Shown here piece by piece: positions 26,395-33,859 of a DNA stretch of 64,000 nt; within the stretch, counting starts at the first letter, position 1, and every line of letters starts with the position of its first letter. Source of the DNA: Autumnicola patrickiae. Its GTDB lineage: Bacteria > Bacteroidota > Bacteroidia > Flavobacteriales > Flavobacteriaceae. The notes below the pieces were generated by a model that saw only the letters and a program-made list of their open reading frames with translations, ran no database searches and had not been told where the DNA came from. Both the position numbers and the translations under genes were made by a program. The stretch lies in the NCBI RefSeq assembly GCF_031846525.1, contig NZ_JAVRHM010000021.1, positions 1 through 64,000 of the forward strand. Reading direction: 5' to 3'.

Positions 26395-26430
26395 AGATAA
26401 CATATTATTATATATATTACGTATGTTACA
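26395..26430 (-). promoter_or_regulatory. Divergent copy of the shared promoter block
   Basis: AT-rich segment with TATTACGTATGTTACA-like order, 20 bp upstream of the 92-residue gene. Shares the ATTACGTATGTTACA element with the R-repeat promoters. Confidence 0.45.
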
Positions 26431-26437
26431 TTAAAAA

Positions 26438-26560
26438 TTAAAATAAAAAGTTTTTCATCCGCAAATAAGCTTCCGGAGTAATTATCAGGTGATCCAAAAC
26501 CTTGATGTCAAAAAATTGAGCAGCCATTTCTAATTTGAAATAATTTTTGGCCGTTCGCTA
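26438..26560 (-). pseudogene. radC: 3' remnant of a radC (JAB-domain) gene
   Basis: Read on the minus strand, the frame ending at stop 26438-26440 encodes EMAAQFFDIKVLDHLIITPE followed by AYLRMKNFLF. This matches the C-terminal end of RadC/JAB-domain proteins (KVLDHLIIT). An in-frame stop lies just upstream and no further RadC sequence follows before R3, so only about 36 codons survive. RadC genes are frequent on Bacteroidetes mobile elements; the R3 repeat may have replaced the rest. Confidence 0.7.
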
Positions 26561-26610
26561 AAAAGGGGTGTACCGGATTTGAATTTCAGGCCACTAAGGG
26601 AAGAGAAAAA

Positions 26611-27110
26611 TCTGGTTTTTTTAATTACACTTAAATATAACACTTTATTACGTATATTACTAATGTTACAAGTGTTATTTTAGTTAAATATTCAACTTTT
26701 TTTTTGCTAATTATTTTGTTTTAATAATTATATCGGCAGCCCCTTTGGCAGGGCATTTAAGGATCACCTATGAAATCGTTGCCCCCTGTCGTTAGCCATC
26801 AGATCCAAAAGCGGTCATTGGAGGCAAGTTATTTTAGGAGGCAACGACTGCATTAAAAAATTTCGACTTTTTTCCGGAGAAAGTTTTTTAAAAAATGCTT
26901 GCTGCCAATACAGGCCGGTTTTGTTATTTTGCTTGTCGTTAAGGGGTGATTGAATAGGGGATTCGGCCCGTAATTAGATCCTGCTGAATTTGATCGCCGG
27001 CGCTTTTCCGCTGTCCCGGAAAAGTTGACCTGGTTGGCGGTGTTTTTGGGACAAAAACAATGACAATAAAGGGCAATAGGGAAGTACGCAAGTTCAAAAT
27101 CAGCTGTCCA
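26611..27110. repeat. R3: third copy of the long non-coding repeat
   Basis: Matches the first 500 bp of R1/R2, including the leader and promoter block (26611-26670), the 28-codon frame (26770-26856, with two amino-acid changes) and the segment up to CAGCTGTCCA (27101-27110), where similarity stops. Its promoter points toward the radC remnant, so it now drives no intact adjacent gene. The remaining 27111-27288 holds no recognised gene; only a short open stretch ending at 27243 was seen. Confidence 0.8.
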
Positions 27111-27288
27111 GTTTTTGCGTTAGCTTACCTGGAATAAGCGAGGGTATCGAGCTGTTCATTTTTCTCATTTGTAGAAAAATAACCGGAGCGATAGCGGAGT
27201 ATGGAAGGGAGCGGCCTAAAGGAAACGCCGGGAACAGAAATTAAAATATTTAAAATAGAATTTTGTAATTTTGATAAAAAGCTGAGAG

Positions 27289-27531
27289 ATGGATTTAAAT
27301 GCAAGAAAAACAGAATTTATTCAAGAATTTCTAAAGCTCCAGAGTGAAGAAGCGATTGGCCGACTTGAAAAAGTTTTAAAAAAAGAAAGCAAATTGACTC
27401 GGAATAAAGTTCTCCAGCCAATGAGTAAAAAAGAATTCCATAGTAGGATTGATCAATCCATGAAAGATTCCAAAGAAGGGAAATTAACGGAGGCTGATGA
27501 TTTACTAGCTGAAATTGAAAAATGGAGTTAA
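27289..27531 (+). CDS. Type II antitoxin (RelB/Phd-type, unassigned)
   Basis: An 80-residue acidic helical protein with the layout of the Bacteroidetes 'DUF2281/addiction module' antitoxins: an N-terminal helix (MDLNARKTEFIQEFLKLQSEEAIGRLEK) and a C-terminal toxin-binding tail (KEFHSRIDQSMKDSKEGKLTEADDLLAEIEKW). It overlaps the toxin gene by 10 bp, so the two are translationally coupled. It should neutralise the RelE/ParE-like toxin and help retain the plasmid. Confidence 0.8.
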   Translation: MDLNARKTEFIQEFLKLQSEEAIGRLEKVLKKESKLTRNKVLQPMSKKEFHSRIDQSMKDSKEGKLTEADDLLAEIEKWS

Positions 27532-27839
27532 AAATATTCTGGACGGACTTCGCTAAAATTGAGCTTCAAAAAAATTTCAAATATTTAAAAGAAAATGCCA
27601 GTTTAAGGGTTGCCAAAAATGAAACCAGGAAAATAGTTAAGGAAGCCAAACGGCTTAAAAAACATCCCGAGATTGGACAAGTAGAAGAAATATTAACTGG
27701 AAGGGCTCACGAATTTCGCTCCCTGGTACATCAAACTTATAAAATTGTTTATTGGATTAATACAGAAAAATCTCAGGTTGAAATTGTGGATGTTTTCGAT
27801 ACTCAGCAACATCCAGTAAAAATCAAACGAAAAAAATAA
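27522..27839 (+). CDS. RelE/ParE-superfamily toxin
   Basis: A 105-residue basic protein with the RelE/ParE layout: N-terminal helices (WTDFAKIELQKNFKYLKENAS), KRLKKHPEIGQVEEIL, then the beta core (HEFRSLVHQTYKIVYWI) and VEIVDVFDTQQHP at the end. It is either a ribosome-dependent mRNA nuclease or a gyrase poison; the sequence alone does not decide. The position next to the origin fits a plasmid addiction module. Confidence 0.88.
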   Translation: MELKIFWTDFAKIELQKNFKYLKENASLRVAKNETRKIVKEAKRLKKHPEIGQVEEILTGRAHEFRSLVHQTYKIVYWINTEKSQVEIVDVFDTQQHPVKIKRKK

Positions 27840-27877
27840 CATTCCCGATATTTATAATAAATTTTGAAAAAAAAGAT

Positions 27878-27885
27878 TATATTTG
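27878..27885 (+). promoter_or_regulatory. -7 box of the origin-adjacent small RNA
   Basis: TATATTTG fits TAnnTTTG exactly; the nearest TTTG upstream (27863-27866) is closer than the usual -33 spacing, so only the -7 element is well supported. Confidence 0.55.
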
Positions 27886-27888
27886 AAA

Positions 27889-28005
27889 TGTACTGTGAGG
27901 AAAGACAAAGAGGCAACGTGAGGACGACCTTGAGAATCGCCGAAACCAGTACACGGAAGCATAAAGCTTAAAAGAGCGGGATCTAATCTTGCTCTTTTTT
28001 TTTTT
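27889..28005 (+). ncRNA. Candidate structured small RNA beside the iteron origin
   Basis: A roughly 110-nt transcript is bounded by the -7 box at 27878-27885 and a terminator (AAGAGC / GCTCTT plus a run of T, 27971-28005). It holds no open frame. Distant arms TGTACTG (about 27889) and CAGTACA (about 27948) can close a multibranch domain holding GAGGAAAG and CGCCGAAACC. It lies between the toxin gene and the origin. It could be a copy-number or regulatory RNA, or a member of a known flavobacterial RNA motif; no family was recognised with certainty. Confidence 0.6.
27971..28005 (+). terminator. Terminator of the small RNA
   Basis: AAAGAGC, 13-base loop, GCTCTTT followed by about ten T residues. 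Confidence 0.85.
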
Positions 28006-28229
28006 GGCCCCGGTTTATTTTTTTTGCAGTCAAAATTTGAAATATTAATGCTTTTGTTAGAAAATGATTAAAAAAACCTATTGAGCGAAGCGATATCAAA
28101 ATACTTCCTTTATAATTTTTCTTTTATTAATAGTTTAAAATAGTTTTAATGAGTTTTAAGCTGCCATTTTTTGAACTCATATAGCTCTGTTTATCAAATA
28201 TTTAATCCTTTTTTCTTTGATATTTTGTG

Positions 28230-28644
28230 GTAGTGTAATTACGCGGTTTTTAGCAGTGTAATTACGCAAGAAAGGTAGTGCAATTACGCAAATTTGGGTA
28301 GTGTAATTACGCACAGGGTAGTGCAATTACGCAAATAGTAGTGTAATTACGCAGGATTTGAATAAGCCCATAAATCACATGTATCTGTACAACAGTCTTT
28401 TAAACACATTTTATGGTAGTGTAATTACGCAGAGATTTAGTAGGATTTTCTAAAAGAGTAGTGTAATTACGCTTGGAATAAGAATTTTTCCTTTTCTTTT
28501 GGTAGTGTAATTACGCAAGTTAGGGAGCAATTTACATTTTTTGGTAGTGTAATTACGCAAAGATCGGGATGAAATTGAGGCTTTTTGGTAGTGTAATTAC
28601 GCAACATTAGCACCAAGATAAATCAAATGGTAGTGTAATTACGC
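28230..28644. repeat. Plasmid replication origin: twelve iterons
   Basis: GTAGTGTAATTACGC (variants with C for T at position 7, or a changed first pair) starts at 28230, 28253, 28275, 28298, 28318, 28338, 28416, 28458, 28502, 28544, 28588 and 28630. The first six are 20-24 bp apart (two helical turns), the last six 42-44 bp apart (four turns), with a 78-bp gap between. Each iteron contains the palindrome GTAATTAC. The last copy overlaps the final codons and stop of the rep gene. The AT-rich stretch 28006-28229 beside it may be the melting region; no other feature was seen there. Confidence 0.93.
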
Positions 28645-29769
28645 GTTTAAATCAGGATCAAAATCACTTTCCGTTATCCTGGGATACCCATCTTTTACAA
28701 TTGTATTCCAGTTGCTTTGCTGGTAATGTAGTTTAATATGGTGCTGAAACACCTTCATAAAGCTCTCTCCTGTATAATCTGTTACTTTGGTACCTGCATC
28801 CCTACAATCTTTAACCAGGTTCTTATAGGCCTTTAAAAGAATCGGAAAGCAACTATTATCTAAATTGATGACAGTTTTGATAGTATCAATTTTATTATCC
28901 AGTTTATGCCTGATTTTCCAATAATGAAGCTTTTGGGTAATTTCCTGTTTTTTAATCGTTTTTTTACTGAGCTTTAAGTTAATGGTTTTGGTAGGATAGG
29001 GGAGAATATGAATTTTATTGGATTTAACCTTGTAGTTAAAGCTTACATTGGAGTATTGGTCTAAAATATCTTTTATATTCTTCAGGAAATTTTTACAAAA
29101 GCTATGGGGTGTACTATAATTAAAACCGTAGCTGCTCTGAAACTTGTCAAAATTGACATTGGTTCCGGTCTCGGGTACCTCCAGGAGCCATAGATAAAAA
29201 AGTATTTGTTTACTTTTTGGAAGCTGCCAGGCCAGATCGTAAATCACGGTATTATACTTTGGAATTTTAAGTAATTTCTCAATCCAATAGCTACTCACAA
29301 GAAAGAAAACATTTCCTTCATCGATATTCGCATTGGAAATAACACCACCATAACTAGATACGGTCTTCCCTTTGGAATTTGTGACTTTGTACCAACCTTT
29401 ATTAAGTTCCTCCAAAAATTCAAGCCCTTTTTTTACACTGTTATAATTCCTGTTTTCATCTATGGATTCGATTGGAAAAAGAAATTTGCAATAAGAATTG
29501 TTATCTGTAGTAAAGTGTTCTTCAAATAAATTTAATTGGTTCTTTTGTTTATCAGCTTGAAACTGGTCGTGACTGATATCATGTAATATTTTAAACAATA
29601 TCCGAACAGCTGTTATTGGGGCCTGAATTAATTCAGAATTTTCGCTAACAGACAAAGCTTCCCGGCGAAATAAGACCGGAAAATTTACAAAATCGCTTTT
29701 ATTATTCTTAGAATTATAGGAACGGTTAATATTTTGATCGTCCATGGAGCCTTTATTTTGGTCAAACAT
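28639..29769 (-). CDS. Replication initiation protein (Rep_3/RepB-type)
   Basis: A 376-residue protein with the layout of iteron-binding initiators: two winged-helix domains, the first around residues 30-160 (PVLFRREALSVSENSELIQAPITAVRILFKIL) and the second around 165-270 (YDLAWQLPKSKQILFYLWLLE). Its gene ends inside the iteron array, which fits an origin controlled by Rep binding. The start at 29767-29769 follows the common AATTAGCAACAAAGACAT leader and a copy of the plasmid promoter block. Binding of Rep to its own promoter region is possible but not shown. Confidence 0.88.
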   Translation of the reverse strand: MFDQNKGSMDDQNINRSYNSKNNKSDFVNFPVLFRREALSVSENSELIQAPITAVRILFKILHDISHDQFQADKQKNQLNLFEEHFTTDNNSYCKFLFPIESIDENRNYNSVKKGLEFLEELNKGWYKVTNSKGKTVSSYGGVISNANIDEGNVFFLVSSYWIEKLLKIPKYNTVIYDLAWQLPKSKQILFYLWLLEVPETGTNVNFDKFQSSYGFNYSTPHSFCKNFLKNIKDILDQYSNVSFNYKVKSNKIHILPYPTKTINLKLSKKTIKKQEITQKLHYWKIRHKLDNKIDTIKTVINLDNSCFPILLKAYKNLVKDCRDAGTKVTDYTGESFMKVFQHHIKLHYQQSNWNTIVKDGYPRITESDFDPDLNA

Positions 29770-29791
29770 AATGTCTTTGTTGCTAATTACA

Positions 29792-29830
29792 ATTTAAATA
29801 TAATATAGTATTATATATATTACAAATAAT
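29792..29830 (-). promoter_or_regulatory. Promoter region of rep
   Basis: AT-rich block with TATATTATATTTAAATT on the minus strand (TATATTTA -7-like) and TTTGTAATAT upstream, resembling the shared promoter of the other plasmid maintenance genes. Confidence 0.5.
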
Positions 29831-29835
29831 ATATT

Positions 29836-30423
29836 TTATAATTCTGTTTTAATCTTCGTAGTAAGAAGTTGATTGCTAATTTGGGAGATCATTAAAGGGT
29901 TAAAATATTCGCCCTTTCTGGACACACTATAATGCAAATGTGCTCCGGTGGATCTCCCGGTATTCCCACTAAATCCAATTATTTGTCCCTGTTCAACTAA
30001 ATCCCCGGCTTGTACTATAATTCTTGAAAGGTGGCCATAAAATGTATTCCAGTTGCCTAAATGACTTATGGTGATTGCATTTCCCTTTATGGGGTGATGG
30101 TATTCAATCTTTAATACTCTCCCATTAGCCGTGCTCAGGATCGGGGTTCCTTCCGGACAGATATAATCTACGCCCTGGTGATCGGAGGACATTCCTGATA
30201 TGGGATGGATTCTGTAACCAAAGTGTGAGGAAACTTTGAAGTTCTGGTTAAATGGAAAAATAGCTGGAATAAATTTAATTCCTTTAGGATCAGAAAACAA
30301 CACAGAAATAGTTTGCTCTAAATTCTGAGCATTCAACAATTTTAAGGCTGTAGAATCCTTTCCAATTTGATTATATCCTATGAAAGGGATTAAAAACATA
30401 CAGCATTGATAAAAAAACTTCAT
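29836..30423 (-). CDS. Secreted M23 peptidase
   Basis: A 195-residue exported LytM-type endopeptidase. A signal peptide (about 1-18) is followed by the zinc-binding motifs HQGVD (near residue 82) and HLHYS (near residue 162) with the central GRVLKIEYHHP strand. M23 enzymes cut peptide cross-bridges in peptidoglycan. Transcribed divergently from the transfer operon, it probably opens the wall for the secretion apparatus, replacing a VirB1-type transglycosylase. Confidence 0.88.
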   Translation of the reverse strand: MKFFYQCCMFLIPFIGYNQIGKDSTALKLLNAQNLEQTISVLFSDPKGIKFIPAIFPFNQNFKVSSHFGYRIHPISGMSSDHQGVDYICPEGTPILSTANGRVLKIEYHHPIKGNAITISHLGNWNTFYGHLSRIIVQAGDLVEQGQIIGFSGNTGRSTGAHLHYSVSRKGEYFNPLMISQISNQLLTTKIKTEL

Positions 30424-30459
30424 CCTCTAAAATTTCCATAAATTTAATATTAAATATAT

Positions 30460-30503
30460 AATCTAATTATATATTTTAGTCTAAATTACAATCTAATTGT
30501 ATA
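30460..30503. promoter_or_regulatory. Twin palindromic operator between the M23 gene and the transfer operon
   Basis: Two AATCTAATT-centred palindromes, TATAATCTAATTATA (about 30459-30473) and ACAATCTAATTGT (30489-30501), lie 30 bp apart in the divergent promoter region. Conserved core with changed but still symmetrical flanks suggests a regulator site controlling both directions. The XRE protein at 54052 is one candidate regulator (inference). Confidence 0.5.
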
Positions 30504-30757
30504 CTACTTTTTATGTTTTGGGTTTAAAGGATATTTTTCAACTATTATTATACATATTTATTGGGGCTCCAGTGATCTTAATGATGTTGGATATCTATAA
30601 TTGGGCTGTAATCAATTGGTTCTGGATTAAACCCACCATAGCGAGTGGATTACTCCTTTATACAATATGGAAAAGCAGATTGTATATTTTGATTATTAAC
30701 ACCTATAAAAATTTAAAATCCAATGGAAGAGAAGAAGACATCTACCCCGAATTCTGA
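30497..30757 (+). CDS. Small membrane protein at the head of the transfer operon
   Basis: Up to 86 residues with two hydrophobic segments (IFQLLLYIFIGAPVILMMLDI and IKPTIASGLLLYTIW). The only upstream start in frame is TTG 30497, which falls inside the second operator; ATG 30581 would give 59 residues and lose the first segment. It overlaps the next gene by 35 bp. Position suggests a transfer-related role; no family was recognised. Confidence 0.45.
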   Translation: MYTTFYVLGLKDIFQLLLYIFIGAPVILMMLDIYNWAVINWFWIKPTIASGLLLYTIWKSRLYILIINTYKNLKSNGREEDIYPEF

Positions 30758-32279
30758 GCTGGAATTTTATAAAGAAAAAAATTCAGGGGCCAAAAAAATA
30801 GATCCGGTTGAAGTTCTCTCCGGTAATAGCTCAAAACCATTCCAGATTGATATCAAATTATCAAAGGACCAGCGTAAAGCATTTTCAGAGTATTGGGAAT
30901 CCGGGAAAACCATTCCGGGCAATGACCTAACTGAAAAACAATATGCGGCCGTTCCTGATGTAATAGACAACATAAAGATGGGAAGGTGGGAAAAATATGC
31001 TCTGGTTTCTAATGAATTAGCATACCCGGAAAAAGGGCTGGCGTATACTATTACAAAAGAAGGCCATATAAAAAAGGTTCAATTGGATGAAAAGGTAGTT
31101 CCCCAAAGCTCAATTATGGGTATTAAGGATATTGAATTTAATAGCCCACCCGGTAAGTCCCCGGTAACCGAACCCAAACCATTTTCTAAAAATATAGCTG
31201 AAGATATTAAATCGGAAGATAGTATAGCTAAAAAATTCAAAGATCCTGGCCAGGATAAAGAGCCTAGATATTTTCATCAATATTTTAAAGATGAAAAAAC
31301 AGGGGAAGTTCCCACCTCCATGGTTATAGTTAAAACCCAGGAAGAGGAGCTAAGGGTCCTGGCCGAAAAAACCAAAGGCAGAGATAAGGGCAAGGAAGCT
31401 TTCGTAAAGTTAAATGATCCTGGATTAGAAAATGGGGATTATAAATTTATGCTTGTGAGCAATAAAAATGTAATTGCTCATATAATCCATAACTACAATG
31501 CCGGTAAGTCTTTTGCCGAGCAAAATATAAATAAAGTATTCCTGGCTTTAAACAAGGGGAAGGAAAAAGCAGTAGCATGGGTCGAAGAAAAAGAGCGGCA
31601 GGAAAATCATGGGAAAGAATTCTCGGAAAGAGATATCCCATATAAATCCCTGGAGAAGATTGGCATAGCCAAAGAAGATCTTTCAAAAACAGATATTGAT
31701 AATATGCTTAAAGGGCTTAGTACCACCCTGATCAATAAGAATTTACGCAAAGAAGACATTGAGGTTCGTAACACCCCTCCTTTTAAAATCAACCTGGAGC
31801 GCAGGGAAGATGATAAAGTAGTGGCAAAAATAACTTTTCAGCAAAAGGATCTTGATATTGAAAAAGACAATATCGGGAAGACCCTTACTCCTGAAGAAAA
31901 AGCGGAACTAAAAAGAAAAGGAACTATTTCCGAACCAAAATTTTATCCCAATGAAAAGGGTCATATAGAGCCTTATAAAGTGGGAGTTGATAAGGAAACG
32001 AACACCATTGAAAAGAAAGAAATCCGCAAATACGATATCGGTTCCGCCAGGGAGCTTAGCCAAACTTATGACGTAGAACTCTCGGCTCTGGACCACAACC
32101 GCCTTGGTTCTGGGAAGTCTGTTAATGTAAAGAACATCTCCATCCCGGACAAGCCAGGTAAATATGAAGGGAATATTGATTTAAACCCTGTAACTGGAAG
32201 GGCTGTATTAAAAGTTGAGACTATCCGGGAAATGAAAAAAGAGAAGCTTTTAAATAACCATATAGCTCATAGCAGATGA
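30723..32279 (+). CDS. Transfer-region protein, DUF4099/DUF3945-like
   Basis: A 518-residue hydrophilic protein. It has repeated beta-strand modules such as LSKDQRKAFSEYWESGKTIPGNDLTEKQ (about 40-70) and a C-terminal unit that repeats the pattern (YDVELSALDHNRLGSGKSVNVKNI). The repeated 'threshold-of-gain' wording of small beta modules recalls DUF4099/DUF3945 proteins found on Bacteroidetes conjugative elements. The role is unknown; it precedes the pilin genes and is translationally coupled to the next gene through an ATGA overlap. Family assignment is tentative. Confidence 0.6.
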   Translation: MEEKKTSTPNSELEFYKEKNSGAKKIDPVEVLSGNSSKPFQIDIKLSKDQRKAFSEYWESGKTIPGNDLTEKQYAAVPDVIDNIKMGRWEKYALVSNELAYPEKGLAYTITKEGHIKKVQLDEKVVPQSSIMGIKDIEFNSPPGKSPVTEPKPFSKNIAEDIKSEDSIAKKFKDPGQDKEPRYFHQYFKDEKTGEVPTSMVIVKTQEEELRVLAEKTKGRDKGKEAFVKLNDPGLENGDYKFMLVSNKNVIAHIIHNYNAGKSFAEQNINKVFLALNKGKEKAVAWVEEKERQENHGKEFSERDIPYKSLEKIGIAKEDLSKTDIDNMLKGLSTTLINKNLRKEDIEVRNTPPFKINLERREDDKVVAKITFQQKDLDIEKDNIGKTLTPEEKAELKRKGTISEPKFYPNEKGHIEPYKVGVDKETNTIEKKEIRKYDIGSARELSQTYDVELSALDHNRLGSGKSVNVKNISIPDKPGKYEGNIDLNPVTGRAVLKVETIREMKKEKLLNNHIAHSR

Positions 32280-32794
32280 ACTGGACAACATTTTTAACCA
32301 TCCTTGGGGTGGTAGTCATAGCATATAATGCTACCATAGGATTCCTGTATTTCAAACCTGAACTGCTTGGTATTATAAAGGGAGATAAAAACCCTACAAC
32401 TCCGAATACCAAGAAAAGATCCTTACAGGAAAAAAATGCTGAAAAACGAAGTTTTGTAGGCATATCCTCAGAAGAACAGCACGCTAATAACTCGTATACA
32501 GAAATTAAAGAGGAGCATTTTGAGCATAAGAATTCAGTGGAGCAGAAAGTGAGTTACCACAAATTAACAGGCCAGCCGACCCCTTCCAATAGCCACACTG
32601 CAGAAGAAATTAGCGACAATTTGGATCATCTTAGAGATAATATTTCCTCTTCGAACCCAACAGAGAAATTAAACAATAATTTTTTTGAGCACCTGACCCA
32701 AAATACGGGAGAACTTTCCATCACCGTAAGAGGGGAAGATGGCCAAGTATTCACAAAAGAAATCTCCCCAATAACCAATACTGTAGAACTGTAA
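32276..32794 (+). CDS. Membrane-anchored transfer-region protein
   Basis: A 172-residue protein with one N-terminal membrane segment (FLTILGVVVIAYNATIGFLYF) and a long hydrophilic, probably disordered remainder. Its start overlaps the previous stop by 4 bp. It lies just before the pilin-like traE gene. No family recognised; a structural or regulatory part of the transfer apparatus is inferred from position. Confidence 0.6.
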   Translation: MNWTTFLTILGVVVIAYNATIGFLYFKPELLGIIKGDKNPTTPNTKKRSLQEKNAEKRSFVGISSEEQHANNSYTEIKEEHFEHKNSVEQKVSYHKLTGQPTPSNSHTAEEISDNLDHLRDNISSSNPTEKLNNNFFEHLTQNTGELSITVRGEDGQVFTKEISPITNTVEL

Positions 32795-32834
32795 TCAATT
32801 CAATATTAATCATTAATCACTTAAACATTTCATT

Positions 32835-33224
32835 ATGAAAAATGCAATTTCAATTTTTAAAAACTTGGGGGTAGGTCAAATACAGGCTGCAAAAAACTTT
32901 GCTCTAACCCATAAGGGAACAGCTGTTATCGCAATCGCCATGGTGGCCACTGCAACAAGTTATGGCCAGGATAACCTAACCGAAGGTTTGGAGGGGATTT
33001 CAGGGACCTTCCAAAATGAATGGTGGCCAAGAATTAAAGTAATCGCTTATATCCTTGCCGGGGTATTTGCCTTATTTGGTTTGGTAAACGTGTTTCGCCA
33101 AAGTCAGCGAGGAGAGGATAATGTTGGTAAAGTTGCCGGGGCCTGGGTTGGTGGGTTGGCAGTATTCTTACTTGGTATATGGGCTGTTGATACATTCATT
33201 ATTGGTGCGGCCACGGGAATATAA
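32835..33224 (+). CDS. traE: TraE, VirB2-like subunit (DUF4134)
   Basis: A 129-residue protein with a long cleavable leader (ending near SYGQ, residue 44) and two hydrophobic helices (IKVIAYILAGVFALFGLVNVF and VAGAWVGGLAVFLLGIWAV), the DUF4134 layout of TraE in CTnDOT-type elements. It is probably the pilin-like subunit of the transfer channel. A second, shorter relative follows directly. Confidence 0.85.
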   Translation: MKNAISIFKNLGVGQIQAAKNFALTHKGTAVIAIAMVATATSYGQDNLTEGLEGISGTFQNEWWPRIKVIAYILAGVFALFGLVNVFRQSQRGEDNVGKVAGAWVGGLAVFLLGIWAVDTFIIGAATGI

Positions 33225-33534
33225 TATAATCCTATTCCTAAAGAAAAAAGGAGTATTCCTACTCCTTTTTCTTTCTTCCCAATTGGCTTATATGCAATCC
33301 TGGGATACTATTGACAGCATTGAAGAAATGGAAACGATGGCGAAAAACGCAAGTTCACCAGCCTTCACTATTGCTTATTTAATGGGAGGAGTAATGGCCG
33401 TTTTCGGACTGATTAATTTATTCAAAGGAGTACAGAGCGGTGATGCCAATAACTATACTGCTGCAAGGGGATGGTTAACCGCATTTGTTTTCTACTTATT
33501 CGGGATATGGGTGGTCAGATCATTTATCTATTAA
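33202..33534 (+). CDS. Second TraE-like (DUF4134) protein
   Basis: A signal-peptide-like stretch (LKKKGVFLLLFLSSQLAYMQ) is followed by SWDTIDSIEEME and two membrane helices (AFTIAYLMGGVMAVFGLINLF and GWLTAFVFYLFGIWVVRSF) that align with TraE, including the GxANxxxAxxxW spacing. The conserved leader supports a non-ATG start at TTG 33202 or GTG 33205, overlapping traE; the first in-frame ATG (33292) would remove it. Probably a tandem duplicate pilin-like subunit. Confidence 0.7.
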   Translation: MVRPREYNIILFLKKKGVFLLLFLSSQLAYMQSWDTIDSIEEMETMAKNASSPAFTIAYLMGGVMAVFGLINLFKGVQSGDANNYTAARGWLTAFVFYLFGIWVVRSFIY

Positions 33535-33537
33535 TCT

Positions 33538-33858
33538 ATGAGCAAAGAAATTTATTTCATTAATAAAAATATAGATAGGCCATTAGTCTTTAAAGGCTTA
33601 AAGGCCCAATATATCTACTATTACCTCGGGGTGGTCGTGATCGCTTTTATCCTCTTTGCCCTCTTAAATTCCTTTGGCGTGAATACGCTGGGAACGGTTT
33701 TAATAGTGGGTGCCTTTGCATTTCTGGGAATAAAAGGGGTGACAGCTATATCGGATCGTTTTGGGAAAGATGGCCTGCAAAAATATTTTGCAAAAAAAAA
33801 GCTGCCGGAATATATACAAATTGAATCAAGGGATTATTTCCTTAAACTGAAAAAATGA
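33538..33858 (+). CDS. traF: TraF, VirB3-like protein (DUF4133)
   Basis: A 106-residue membrane protein with RPLVFKGLKAQYIYYYLGVV at the start and two adjacent hydrophobic helices, matching DUF4133/TraF, the VirB3 analogue of Bacteroidetes conjugation systems. It ends 1 bp before traG, the usual order. Confidence 0.88.
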   Translation: MSKEIYFINKNIDRPLVFKGLKAQYIYYYLGVVVIAFILFALLNSFGVNTLGTVLIVGAFAFLGIKGVTAISDRFGKDGLQKYFAKKKLPEYIQIESRDYFLKLKK

Positions 33859-33859
33859 A

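Noticed and set aside
9795..27110. R repeats as insertion sequences or MITEs
   Set aside because: No transposase, no terminal inverted repeats and no target duplications are visible, and every copy starts with a functional-looking promoter block.
27889..28005. Hammerhead ribozyme or RNase P-like RNA
   Set aside because: CGAAAC and GAGGAAAG are present, but the CUGANGA core of hammerheads and the remaining RNase P motifs are missing.
28230..28644. CRISPR array
   Set aside because: Repeats are 15 bp with irregular 5-63-bp gaps, no cas genes are near, and one copy overlaps rep; iterons explain it.
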